A stretch of DNA of 64,000 bases from Elusimicrobiaceae bacterium (GTDB lineage Bacteria > Elusimicrobiota > Elusimicrobia > Elusimicrobiales > Elusimicrobiaceae). A program made the translations under genes and the position numbers. Below are positions 32,478 to 41,260 of this stretch, piece by piece (the stretch's first letter is position 1; each line of letters starts with the position of its first letter). The stretch covers positions 1 through 64,000 of the forward strand of contig JAFVWP010000101.1 in the NCBI GenBank assembly GCA_017501565.1, written 5' to 3'. Below the pieces are notes generated by a model. It saw only the letters and a list, made by a program, of their open reading frames with translations. It had not been told where the DNA came from and searched no databases.

Positions 32478-33889
32478 ACATCAACCGCTTGATTTACCCC
32501 GGCTTTTGGTTTGGAAAAACAAAAATAGAAGAAGCATTGGAGCTATCCGCACGCGGGGTGGGCGGCTTTTGCATCTACGGCGGAAGCAGTAAAAAAGAAG
32601 TACAGGATTTAATAGCTTCCTTGCGGGCCGTATCCCCTTTAAAGCATCTGTTTATTTGTGCCGATTATGAAGACGGCCTGGGCCGTTGGATAGAAGGGGA
32701 AAGTTGGGTGCTTTCCAACATGGCTGTCGGCGCGTCGGGACAGGCGGAAGTAGCCTATCAAAAAGGGCTTACTTTAGCACAAGAAGCGCGCCAAATCGGC
32801 GTAGATTGGGTATTTGCACCCGTATTAGATTTATGCGATGAGCCGCAAAACCCCATCGTCAACACGCGCTCTTTCAGTGCAAATCCCGCTTTGGCGGCAC
32901 AAATGGGAACAGCTTTATGCCAGTGCTTAAAAGACGGCGGCGTGCTTAACAGCATTAAACACTTTCCGGGGCACGGACGCACGACCCAAGATTCGCACTT
33001 GGCTCTGCCGTCCTTGGCGCGCACTTTGGAGCAACTGCAAAAAAATGAGTTACTTCCTTTTCAAAAAGCCTTGCCCGTAGCCGATAGCGTAATGATAGGG
33101 CACTTATTATTGCCGTCATTAGACCCTGTAAATCCGGCTTCGCTTTCGCCTTTTGTTATTACGGATTTGTTAAAAAAACAGCTTGGCTTTAATAAATTAA
33201 TTTTTACCGATGCTTTATGTATGAAAGCCATCGGCGATGAAAAACAAGCCGCCTTACAAGCCTTGCGGGCGGGCGCACATATATTACTAGCGGCGGAAGA
33301 TTCTTTGGCCCTGTCTGATTTTTTACAAACACAAACGGGATTAGACGTCTTTGCCCTGGAATCAGCACGTTTACAGGACAATGCTTTTTTCTCTTTACCG
33401 GCTCAACCTAAGCAAGGCCTTTCGGCTGCCGCATTCAATCAACGATATGTTTCTCTTTGCGCCGTACAACAAGGGGACTCTGCAAGTATCAAACCGGGTA
33501 TGCGCGTAGCATACGAAGAACTTGGAAACGAAGAAAACTTGGCGGGCGAGCCCTTTGTCCGGGCACTTGAAGAAGCGGGGGTTTGTTTGGTTTCTTCCCA
33601 AGAAAAAGCAGATATACTGATTGCGGTTTCTTTTTCCAATTATAAAGCTTTTAAAGGCCATATTAACTTATCGGCCCGAGAAAAAGAAAAACTTGCCACG
33701 CTTTGCAAGGTTTACCCCCAAAGCATTTTTGTCAGTTTCGGCAGCCCTTTCGGCACTGAAGAGATACAAGCCTTAAACAGCCGTTTATACTTATTCTCTC
33801 CGGCCCGCGAAGCCCAAATCTGTGCGGCTAATATTTTACTTAAAAAACAAAAACCCGAAGGGAAAATTCCCTTCGGGCCCATTGAATAA
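32474..33889 (+). CDS. nagZ: Beta-N-acetylhexosaminidase NagZ-like (GH3)
   Basis: Removes GlcNAc from GlcNAc-anhMurNAc and its peptides. The GH3 barrel carries KHFPGHGRTTQDSH, with the His that acts as general acid in NagZ, and the nucleophile Asp in IFTDALCMKAI. At 471 residues it is longer than E. coli NagZ (341): a C-terminal extension (about 330-471) resembles the second domain of two-domain GH3 enzymes such as the Bacillus enzyme. No signal peptide is seen, so it should be cytoplasmic. Its last codons form the terminator of the convergent deaminase gene. Confidence 0.92.
   Translation: MNINRLIYPGFWFGKTKIEEALELSARGVGGFCIYGGSSKKEVQDLIASLRAVSPLKHLFICADYEDGLGRWIEGESWVLSNMAVGASGQAEVAYQKGLTLAQEARQIGVDWVFAPVLDLCDEPQNPIVNTRSFSANPALAAQMGTALCQCLKDGGVLNSIKHFPGHGRTTQDSHLALPSLARTLEQLQKNELLPFQKALPVADSVMIGHLLLPSLDPVNPASLSPFVITDLLKKQLGFNKLIFTDALCMKAIGDEKQAALQALRAGAHILLAAEDSLALSDFLQTQTGLDVFALESARLQDNAFFSLPAQPKQGLSAAAFNQRYVSLCAVQQGDSASIKPGMRVAYEELGNEENLAGEPFVRALEEAGVCLVSSQEKADILIAVSFSNYKAFKGHINLSAREKEKLATLCKVYPQSIFVSFGSPFGTEEIQALNSRLYLFSPAREAQICAANILLKKQKPEGKIPFGPIE
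33842..33877 (-). terminator. Terminator of the guanine deaminase gene, inside nagZ
   Basis: A CCCGAAGGG/CCCTTCGGG hairpin (33854-33862 with 33869-33877) is followed on the minus strand by TTTTTGTTTTTT. It lies wholly within the last codons of nagZ. Confidence 0.85.
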
Positions 33890-33895
33890 AACGCG

Positions 33896-34384
33896 CTAAT
33901 ATTGCACTTTGTCTTCTTTAGCGGTCCATGCCTTAAAAGGCTCTTCCTGCTCCTGCAATAATAAACGGACTGCCTTAATTTTTCGCTCTTGCGGGGGCAA
34001 ATCAAACTCATCATAGATAAACTTATCATCAAAGCCGTGTCGGGCGGCTGTATGCTGGTCTGCCGCATAATACAAAGCCTTCGGGCGTGCCCAATAAATA
34101 GCCCCCAAACACATCGGGCATGGCTCACAAGAAGAATAAATAACACAATCCTTTAAATCAAAACTTTTCAGTTTGGCACAAGCATTTCTGATGGCAGAAA
34201 CTTCCGCGTGCATCGTCGGGTCCTGCGTGCTTAATACTTGGTTGGTCCCCGTAGCTAAAACTTGGCCGTCTTTCACAATCACCGCCCCAAAAGGCCCGCC
34301 TTTACCGCTACCCACATTTTCTTGGGCCAACTGCACCGCCATAGCTAAAAACTTTTTATGTTGCTGTATTTCCTTTTGCTCCAT
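33896..34384 (-). CDS. guaD: Guanine deaminase-like cytidine deaminase-fold enzyme
   Basis: A 162-residue zinc deaminase. HAEVSAIR carries the ligand His and catalytic Glu, and SSCEPCPMCLGAIYWA carries the two Cys ligands. The C-terminal half with FDDKFIYDEF resembles the Bacillus-type guanine deaminase that turns guanine into xanthine, rather than tRNA adenosine deaminase TadA. Other nucleobase substrates cannot be excluded. It has AAGGGGGA as ribosome binding site and stands alone. Confidence 0.87.
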   Translation of the reverse strand: MEQKEIQQHKKFLAMAVQLAQENVGSGKGGPFGAVIVKDGQVLATGTNQVLSTQDPTMHAEVSAIRNACAKLKSFDLKDCVIYSSCEPCPMCLGAIYWARPKALYYAADQHTAARHGFDDKFIYDEFDLPPQERKIKAVRLLLQEQEEPFKAWTAKEDKVQY

Positions 34385-34429
34385 AAAAATCCCCCTTCCT
34401 TTCGGCTCTTATATTATACACTTTTGCGT

Positions 34430-36301
34430 TTATAAAACAATCTTTCGAGTGCTGTTTAACAGGTTATTTTGTACTTGTCCGTCTTGCAAAATAAAACGTC
34501 CGTTACCGGAAGTGATAAAAGAGAAGTCCTTTCCGCTGATTTGATAAGAAAGCCTATCATTTTTTCCGCCATAGCCCAATTGATGCCACAGGGCTTTTTG
34601 GCTGTCTTGCATGACAGCCCATCGGGCTTGAATATGCAAAGGTCCTTGCTTTATTTCTTCACCGGGCCAAATATCCTGAAACGGAAAAACAATCTTATTT
34701 ATTTTTATTTTTTCTTGCAGTGTTTCTATGTTTTTGAGTTGGCCTTTTTTTGCATTAAAAAGAAGCAAATAGTCCAATTCTTTTGCTCCGATGGAAAAAA
34801 GAGCTTTCGCTAATTTTTCGCCGTCTATTTCCGCTCCGATTAAAACGTGCTCTGCGTTGGAAGTTTTCAATAATATGGCGTTTTTATTCCAATCGTTTAA
34901 CAGATAAATTTCATGAGCCGATAAAAAGAAAAAATCAAAAACCAACAAAAGCAAAACAGCCCCCAACAAAGGCTTATACAATTTCAACACAAAAGATTTC
35001 AAAGGCAAATGAAAGAGCAAAAACAAAAGGGCATAATAACAAATAATCTTATTGGTTTTCCACGCGGCCACCGATACAGCCGCCAGCGGAAAAGCGGCAA
35101 AAGATTTTACTAAAAAAACAAATAAAAACAATAAAAATCCGACCACAGGTTTAAATAGCAACCCAAGCCCGATACAGGAAAATAAATAAAACAATGCACA
35201 CGCCGTCATCAGCACAGAAGCCAAAGGCACCAACACCATATTTGCCAAAAGCCCTACGAAAGAAACTTTATAAAAAATATTGGTAAATACGGGCAGTAAG
35301 GCCAATTGAGAGCTTAACGTAACCAAAAATATTTGCGCAAAAAAACGCACTCCTTTCGGCCACCGGTAAGAAAACTCATAATTATTTAAACAGATTACAA
35401 TGGCAAAAGTAGCCAAAAAAGACATTTGAAAACCGGTTTCAAAAATTGCACTCGGCGTAATCAGCAAAATAGCCCAACAAGAAAGAATAATCCCCTGAAA
35501 TACGCCGCTGTTTCTGTGAAAAACATACCCCAAAACAGCACAAACCGCCATAAAATAGGCGCGGGTCAAAGGGGCATCTGCCCCGGCAATTAAAGTATAA
35601 ACCCCAGCCAAAAGCAAAGCAACCCATGCCGTTTTACGCTTATTAAAACCTAACAAATTGCCCAGCACAAAAACAATCAACGTAACAAACGCCACATTGG
35701 CACCGGAAGCTACTAATAAATGAACGGCACCGCTATCTTGAAAAGCACTATATAACGATGCGGAAAGGTCCCCCCGCTCTCCCAACAAAATGCCGTTGGC
35801 GACGGCAGATAAATCTTCAGAAAAGTGAGCATAAAAGGTTTGTAAAACATCTTGCCTTATTTGCGTAATCCAACGGAAAAATAAAGGCGCCGCCGCCAAA
35901 GGGCGGACATCATTTACCTTTATTTCCGTAAAAATATTTTTACTTGCCAAATAAGCGCCCCAATCAAAATTTCCCTGTATGTCTTGGCTGTACGGCTTTT
36001 TTAATATACCCGACACTTGCACTTTTTCTTTCCATAAAGGGGCTTTTCCTTTTTCAAAACGTGCATACACCCGCCCTTTCGCCGGGTGTCCGTCTATACT
36101 TTGAACACGCAAAATAATATTCTGCTTATTGCCCTTGGAAACGGCAAATCCGGCCGCTTGGGCTGTTAGGGTAACTTCTTTTGGGGAAATGTGATGATAA
36201 ATATCCTGCGGATCGGGCCCGGGTTTGTAAAAGAATAGCAAACAAAGGATATAACAGATAAGGCCCCATAACAGAGGCCTTTTGTAGTAAGATGCGTGCA
36301 T
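34430..36301 (-). CDS. comEC: ComEC/Rec2-family competence protein
   Basis: Inner-membrane channel for single-stranded DNA during natural transformation. The 623-residue protein has an N-terminal OB-like domain (about 40-130) and the Competence domain with many spans (about 160-470), beginning ILLGERGDLSASLYSAFQDSGAVHLLVASGANVAF. A C-terminal domain of about 130 residues follows. This C-terminal part sits where the metallo-beta-lactamase nuclease domain is found but lacks HxHxDH, so it appears degenerate and another nuclease would be needed. It overlaps recR by 1 nt. With pilin-like genes in the window, competence is plausible. Confidence 0.9.
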   Translation of the reverse strand: MHASYYKRPLLWGLICYILCLLFFYKPGPDPQDIYHHISPKEVTLTAQAAGFAVSKGNKQNIILRVQSIDGHPAKGRVYARFEKGKAPLWKEKVQVSGILKKPYSQDIQGNFDWGAYLASKNIFTEIKVNDVRPLAAAPLFFRWITQIRQDVLQTFYAHFSEDLSAVANGILLGERGDLSASLYSAFQDSGAVHLLVASGANVAFVTLIVFVLGNLLGFNKRKTAWVALLLAGVYTLIAGADAPLTRAYFMAVCAVLGYVFHRNSGVFQGIILSCWAILLITPSAIFETGFQMSFLATFAIVICLNNYEFSYRWPKGVRFFAQIFLVTLSSQLALLPVFTNIFYKVSFVGLLANMVLVPLASVLMTACALFYLFSCIGLGLLFKPVVGFLLFLFVFLVKSFAAFPLAAVSVAAWKTNKIICYYALLFLLFHLPLKSFVLKLYKPLLGAVLLLLVFDFFFLSAHEIYLLNDWNKNAILLKTSNAEHVLIGAEIDGEKLAKALFSIGAKELDYLLLFNAKKGQLKNIETLQEKIKINKIVFPFQDIWPGEEIKQGPLHIQARWAVMQDSQKALWHQLGYGGKNDRLSYQISGKDFSFITSGNGRFILQDGQVQNNLLNSTRKIVL

Positions 36302-36894
36302 TAAATTTTAGTGCGCCCTTTGAGTGAATATAAAAGTGTCATCTCATCTAAATAATCAATATCGCCGCCCAAAGGTACTCCGTATCCGATACGTGTCACC
36401 TTTTCCACCAAGCCATGCAATAAGTCTGCCAAATACATAGCTGTTGTTTCCCCTTCGGTGTCGGGATCGGTGGCGATAATTACTTCCCGCACGGCGGCAT
36501 GGCCGGATTGTAAGCGGTCCAACAGCTCTTTCACTTTTACTTGTTGGGCTCCGCGCCCTTCCATGGGGGAAATAGCCCCATGTAATACATGATAAAGCCC
36601 TTTGAATGCGCCCGTTTTTTCTATGGCTTCTATGTCTTGCGGGTCTTCCACCACGCAAATAGAGCTATGGTCGCGGTCCGGGTCGGAGCAAATGTCGCAT
36701 ATATTTTTCTCGCTATACGCATGACAAACACTACAAAGCTTCACGTCTTGTTTCATGCTCATTACCGCATTTACAAATTCTTCCACTTCGCCCTGGGGAG
36801 CACGCAAAAAATAGGCCGCAAAGCGCTCCGCCTGCCGCGGGCCTACCCCGGGCAGTCTGCGTAAAGCGCGCACCAAGCGGTCTAAACTTTGCAT
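36301..36894 (-). CDS. recR: Recombination protein RecR
   Basis: Zinc-containing recombination mediator that works with RecO and RecF. The 197-residue protein has the helix-hairpin-helix LRRLPGVGPRQAERFA at the start and a four-Cys zinc motif (CSVCHAYSEKNICDIC, 57-72). The Toprim domain carries VVEDPQDIEAIE and ATDPDTEGE. It lies between dnaX and comEC with a 1-nt gap and a 1-nt overlap. The dnaX-recR neighbourhood is widely conserved; the ybaB gene usually between them is absent. Confidence 0.97.
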   Translation of the reverse strand: MQSLDRLVRALRRLPGVGPRQAERFAAYFLRAPQGEVEEFVNAVMSMKQDVKLCSVCHAYSEKNICDICSDPDRDHSSICVVEDPQDIEAIEKTGAFKGLYHVLHGAISPMEGRGAQQVKVKELLDRLQSGHAAVREVIIATDPDTEGETTAMYLADLLHGLVEKVTRIGYGVPLGGDIDYLDEMTLLYSLKGRTKI

Positions 36895-36895
36895 A

Positions 36896-38686
36896 TTAGG
36901 CTAATACCTCTCCGCCCATTACGTCTATAATTCCTTTCAATTCTTCCGGTACTTCGGCTAAAGGGTTTTCCGGGGCAATGTCTGCCGAAAAATCAGCCGA
37001 AACAAAAGGCTCTTCATCGCTGATAATATCCTGGGCAGAAGCCGCGGCGGCAGATTGTTTGGCAACCGCTTTCACGTCTGCCTTGGGAGTATTTTGGGTG
37101 GAACTTTGCGTGACAATGACTTGAAATTTAATCTTACGTCCGCTTAACTCAAAAGCCTTTTTTTCAATTTCCGGCAGTTTGGTTTTGGCAGGAGTTTTAT
37201 AAAATTCTTTTCCGGGGCCGAAAGCAATGGTCCATAAGTCTCCGTTGAACTGCACCGAACAATTGCTCAGCGCATCATATACAAACATACTGCGCTCAAA
37301 GGCTTTCAGCAACGCTTTCCAAAGAGAGGCATCGTCGGTAATTTTAGCCGCAGGCGCGACGGATTTTTCCGGGGCTGATACAGGTTGGCTCACCACAGCG
37401 TTTACAGCCGCCGCCGGTTTAACCGGCGCAGATAACGGCTTTTCTACCGCCATGGAAGAAAAAGTTTTTTGAGCCGCAACCGGGGCTTGTTGAACGGCCG
37501 GACGAGACGAAGGAGTCTTATGGCCGGAAGAAGGATAAGAAGGCGTTTCTCCCCGTTCCAAGGCTTCCAAACGGCGGATAAACCCTTCTATATCAAAGCA
37601 GCTGTCCATAATCGTAAAAAGGCCCACTTCCGCGCCGACTAAAGCATTATCGGAAAATTTAATTTCTTCGGCTAATTTATTGATTTTGCGCGAAAGCCCC
37701 GCCAACAATCCGGACGATGCTTGCGCCGCAATCGCTTCGGCTCCTTCAAACGGCAGAGAGCCTTGGCCCAAAGAAAAATAAAATAAATCGCCTAATGCAT
37801 TTTTTAAATCTTTCAAAAAAGAATTAGCATCAAACCCTTCCGCGCGCAATGTTTCAAAAGCACCATGTAAAGAAGCATTGTCTTTTTTTACCAAGGCCGT
37901 AATGGTTTGGTTTAAAAGTTCTTGTGGAGTTAAGCCCAGCATTTCTCCTACCAATTTGTCATCAATTTTTCCATCGGAAAAAGCAATGGCGCGGTCTAAA
38001 AGCGTCAAAGCATCGCGCAGCGCTCCACCGGCATTTTTGGCAATAATACGGGCGGCTTTTTCGGTTAAGCTCAGCCCTTCCGCTTCGGCTAAGTCCAATA
38101 AATGGTCCGTAATTTCGTCCGTGGTAATGGGACGGAAACGAAAAGTCTGGCAACGGCTGACAATGGTAGCGGGGACTTTGTGTTTTTCCGTCGTGGCTAA
38201 AATAAATACAACGTGAGCGGGCGGCTCTTCAATAGTTTTAAGCAAAGCATTAAAAGAGCTGTTGGTTAACATGTGTACTTCGTCTAAAATAAACACTTTA
38301 TAGCGGTCACGCGATGCCGCCAGGGCCACCGTGTCAATAATCGCTTCTCTTACTTTTTCCACTTGGGTATTGGACGCGGCATCTAACTCCAATACGTCCA
38401 TATCCGCACTTTGGGCAATTTCAAGGCATTGCGGACATTGACCGCAAGGCTCGCCGGTGGGCTTGGTTGTGCCGTTGCCGGTGCAGTTTAACGCTTTGGC
38501 TAAAATACGGGCCGTGGTGGTTTTTCCGCAACCGCGCGGTCCATAAAACAAATAAGCATGAGCAATACGGCCCAATTTAAGCGCATTCTTTAAAGTTTTG
38601 GAAATACTCTCCTGCCCCACCATATCTTCAAACGTCTGGGGGCGGTATTTATTGGCTAAACTGACATACGTTGTATTTTCACTCAT
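36896..38686 (-). CDS. dnaX: DNA polymerase III subunits tau/gamma
   Basis: Clamp-loader ATPase subunit. The 596-residue protein shows Walker A GPRGCGKTTTAR (about 50-60), a four-Cys zinc motif with CGQCPQC, DEVH and the AAA+ lid. A Pro/Ala/Val-rich linker (about 380-450) precedes a tau-like C-terminal domain. An A-AAA-AAG run at codons 509-510 could allow -1 frameshifting with a stop three codons later, but this is further downstream than in E. coli. It is followed by recR after 1 nt. Confidence 0.96.
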   Translation of the reverse strand: MSENTTYVSLANKYRPQTFEDMVGQESISKTLKNALKLGRIAHAYLFYGPRGCGKTTTARILAKALNCTGNGTTKPTGEPCGQCPQCLEIAQSADMDVLELDAASNTQVEKVREAIIDTVALAASRDRYKVFILDEVHMLTNSSFNALLKTIEEPPAHVVFILATTEKHKVPATIVSRCQTFRFRPITTDEITDHLLDLAEAEGLSLTEKAARIIAKNAGGALRDALTLLDRAIAFSDGKIDDKLVGEMLGLTPQELLNQTITALVKKDNASLHGAFETLRAEGFDANSFLKDLKNALGDLFYFSLGQGSLPFEGAEAIAAQASSGLLAGLSRKINKLAEEIKFSDNALVGAEVGLFTIMDSCFDIEGFIRRLEALERGETPSYPSSGHKTPSSRPAVQQAPVAAQKTFSSMAVEKPLSAPVKPAAAVNAVVSQPVSAPEKSVAPAAKITDDASLWKALLKAFERSMFVYDALSNCSVQFNGDLWTIAFGPGKEFYKTPAKTKLPEIEKKAFELSGRKIKFQVIVTQSSTQNTPKADVKAVAKQSAAAASAQDIISDEEPFVSADFSADIAPENPLAEVPEELKGIIDVMGGEVLA

Positions 38687-38689
38687 AAA

Positions 38690-39142
38690 TTAACCTCTGA
38701 AAAAACGGCTGGCGCGGCGTTGGCTTCGCTTAAAGTCCAAGCTAATCATACCCGGCCCTAAAAGAAGCAACGTGCAAAGCGGAGCAAGCTGCATCAAACA
38801 CAAAGCCACAAAAACTTTATTGTATCCGCCGGCAAAAAAGATAATGGCACAAAGAGTGCCTAACGGCAAAGCAAATAAGGCATTCAAGCGGGTGTGCCAC
38901 CCTAAAATTAAAAACAAACCCAAAAATAATTCCGCCGTTGCAAAAGAAAAAGCGACCGACACGACAAACGGAAAGCCCAGCGCATTGGTATTTACCAAAA
39001 ATTCACGCCAATAAAACAGGCTCCCCAAAGACAGGTAAACCATCGCCGCACCGGTAAAAAAACGGCAGAAAAACATAGCTTTGGAAAAAGCTTTTTCGTC
39101 AATATTACAATGCAATTTTACGGCCGGATTTATTTTTGTCAT
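38690..39142 (-). CDS. DoxX-family membrane protein
   Basis: A 150-residue protein with four hydrophobic segments. The pattern FFCRFFTGAAMVYLSLGSLFYWREF, then FATAELFLGLFLILGWHTRLNALFALPLGTLCAIIFF, matches the DoxX family, whose members often act in thiol or respiratory processes. The exact role is unknown. A basic C-terminal tail (KRSQRRASRFFRG) is probably cytoplasmic. GAGG precedes the ATG. It lies between the outer-membrane protein gene (10 nt) and dnaX (3 nt), so all are probably in one transcript. Confidence 0.82.
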   Translation of the reverse strand: MTKINPAVKLHCNIDEKAFSKAMFFCRFFTGAAMVYLSLGSLFYWREFLVNTNALGFPFVVSVAFSFATAELFLGLFLILGWHTRLNALFALPLGTLCAIIFFAGGYNKVFVALCLMQLAPLCTLLLLGPGMISLDFKRSQRRASRFFRG

Positions 39143-39152
39143 AAAACCTCAA

Positions 39153-40004
39153 TTAAAACTCCGTACTAGCGGACAAAGAAAAATACGTTTTGCGGTTTTC
39201 TTTGTGATTTTGCTCAAAAATTTCCACACCGCCGCTTAAAGTAGTGGCCCCTATTTTTAAAGCCAAACCCGCGGCAACGGAAATAGTATAATCACTACCC
39301 AACAAATATTTATAACGTGAATAAACCGCATACGGGGTAATCCACTGCGTGCGGTAAGCCACCCGGGCCGCGGCAATATCGCGCACGAACCCTTGCACCA
39401 CAGCCGTCATAAAAGGAATTTCCGTCCAATTAGATGCCAAATGCGCGCCGGGCTTACTACTATATTTTATCACTTTATCGTAGCGCACTTGCATAAAAAA
39501 ACGGCCCATTTCCGCGCCTACTTCGGCCACGGCGGCAGTAGCGGCGGTTTTAAATACATCTTCTAAAGGGCGGCCGTCGTCGTAAGCATCTATGCGGTAG
39601 CGCGATTGGCCTACATTTACTTTTATGTAAGGGTTTTTAAAAGGACCGCAATAATAGCAAAGCGTATATTTCGCGGCGGCTCCATAGGCATAATTTTCAA
39701 AGCCCAGCCGCTGTGGAATATACGTTCCCCCGGCAGAAAGCGTAAGGCGGTCCGTCAAATCATACTGCAAATTTAAGGCAAACTTGGTGGTAGCGCCGGA
39801 TTCGTCTTCTTCCTTATCGCTCATGCGGTAATAGCCCGCTTGCGGGATTAACACAAGCCCATTGTCCAGCTCCCACCGCACATCACCGCGCATGGCGGCA
39901 TAGCCTTTGTCTCCGTTTACTGCCGCAAAATGGATCTGCCCGTAGCATAACGCCAACGGGCAGACCATCAAAACTAAGACTAATACCGCTTTTAAGCGAA
40001 ACAT
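39153..40004 (-). CDS. Outer-membrane beta-barrel protein
   Basis: A 283-residue exported protein. The signal peptide ends after ...CPLALCYG (about 22). The rest is a series of alternating amphipathic strands rich in Tyr, Gly and Ala (for example KFALNLQYDLTDRLTLSAGGTYI), and the protein ends ...LSASTEF, a terminal Phe being the usual barrel-assembly signal. About ten to twelve strands are likely. The specific family was not recognised. Its start overlaps the deoxyhypusine-synthase-like gene by 1 nt. Confidence 0.8.
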   Translation of the reverse strand: MFRLKAVLVLVLMVCPLALCYGQIHFAAVNGDKGYAAMRGDVRWELDNGLVLIPQAGYYRMSDKEEDESGATTKFALNLQYDLTDRLTLSAGGTYIPQRLGFENYAYGAAAKYTLCYYCGPFKNPYIKVNVGQSRYRIDAYDDGRPLEDVFKTAATAAVAEVGAEMGRFFMQVRYDKVIKYSSKPGAHLASNWTEIPFMTAVVQGFVRDIAAARVAYRTQWITPYAVYSRYKYLLGSDYTISVAAGLALKIGATTLSGGVEIFEQNHKENRKTYFSLSASTEF

Positions 40005-41086
40005 TATTTTTTAGCTTTCGCTTCTTTTGCTTTTAACGCAGCGATTTTTTTGTCTTCATCTTGTAAGAATTTGACATAGTTGGTCGCTTTGCGTTTTTTC
40101 CAAGCGCCTTTGTGGTAGCCGTAGCCGATGATCAACGGGATCAAGGTCGTGCATTCGCCGTAAACCATTTGTTCCAAGGCGGTGGAAACTTTACCCCAAG
40201 AAGAGGCTTCTTTTAAGGTAGAGCCGGACAAGGCACCATCGCGTTCGTCGGCCACCGTGATTTGTACGGCATATTTGTGCATCGGGCAATCGGCACCCAA
40301 GATTTCAGCCGCCACTACGGTATCTTGAGCAAAGTTCTTCGGCACACCACCGGAGAACATCATCAAACCGGTTTCTTTGGCTTTCATTTTGATTTTGGTG
40401 AGTTCCAAGAAATCTTTGGCGCTGTCAATAGAAACGTGGGCGGTGGGGTGTTCGGTTTGGTGAGCCACAAAGCCGAAACCGGCAGAGCAGTCGGAGAAAG
40501 CCGGCACAAATACAGGTACGCCGTATTTGTAGGCATTGTAAACTACGCTGTCTTTGCCTTTTTTGTTCTTTTCCAACCATTTACCCATTTCCCAGATAAA
40601 TTCGCGGGAAGAGTACGGGCGGGGCTCTAATTCTTCACAAATTTGGTGAATGGTTTCATCGCAGACTTTCAATTCATCTTCATTGATGTAGGTATCGTAG
40701 ATGCGGTCAATGTGTAAGTCGCGCAAAAGGTTGTCATCAGCGTTGTGCGGGGTGCCCAAATAGTGTTTATAGCCCAAAGCTTCAAAGAAGTCTTGGTCCA
40801 CAATGTTGGCGCCGTTGGAAACGATAGCGTCCACCATTTTGTTTTGGATCATGTCCACAATAATTTTCTTCAAACCAGCGGAAATCAAAGAACCGGCGAT
40901 ACACAAAATAACGGAGCAGTTCTTATCAGAAAGCATCTGATGATAAATTTTGCTGGCGCGAGCCAAGTCGCGGGAAGAATACGCCATGGATTCAAAGGCC
41001 TCTACCATAGGGACCACATTGTATTTTTTCATATCAATGTGTTTAATGGTGGCTTTGAGGAAGTCTTTTTGCGTGAGTTTTGCCAT
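40004..41086 (-). CDS. Deoxyhypusine synthase-family protein
   Basis: A 360-residue member of the deoxyhypusine synthase (DHS) fold. VSNGANIVDQDFFEAL and PVFVPAFSDCSAGFGF match NAD- and spermidine-binding parts. EASSWGK contains Lys299 at the position of the catalytic Lys of eukaryotic DHS. Bacteria lack eIF5A, so the acceptor must differ; some bacterial relatives make homospermidine (established), others are untested. The Lys/Ala-rich tail is unusual. It heads the unit that continues with the outer-membrane protein, doxX, dnaX, recR and comEC. GAGGTG lies about 10 nt before the ATG. Confidence 0.85.
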   Translation of the reverse strand: MAKLTQKDFLKATIKHIDMKKYNVVPMVEAFESMAYSSRDLARASKIYHQMLSDKNCSVILCIAGSLISAGLKKIIVDMIQNKMVDAIVSNGANIVDQDFFEALGYKHYLGTPHNADDNLLRDLHIDRIYDTYINEDELKVCDETIHQICEELEPRPYSSREFIWEMGKWLEKNKKGKDSVVYNAYKYGVPVFVPAFSDCSAGFGFVAHQTEHPTAHVSIDSAKDFLELTKIKMKAKETGLMMFSGGVPKNFAQDTVVAAEILGADCPMHKYAVQITVADERDGALSGSTLKEASSWGKVSTALEQMVYGECTTLIPLIIGYGYHKGAWKKRKATNYVKFLQDEDKKIAALKAKEAKAKK

Positions 41087-41260
41087 TTTTTTATTACACC
41101 TCGTATGGTTGATTTTTTGCGCCGAAAAAGACGCGTTTTTTCTTTCCGATTTCTCGTAATATAAATTATATGAAAAATAAAGCTTTTTTCATAGTAAAAT
41201 ATAATAAATTACAAATCAAAATTTTTTCCTGAATTTTAAGCTGTCCGAAAAGGAGATTTT

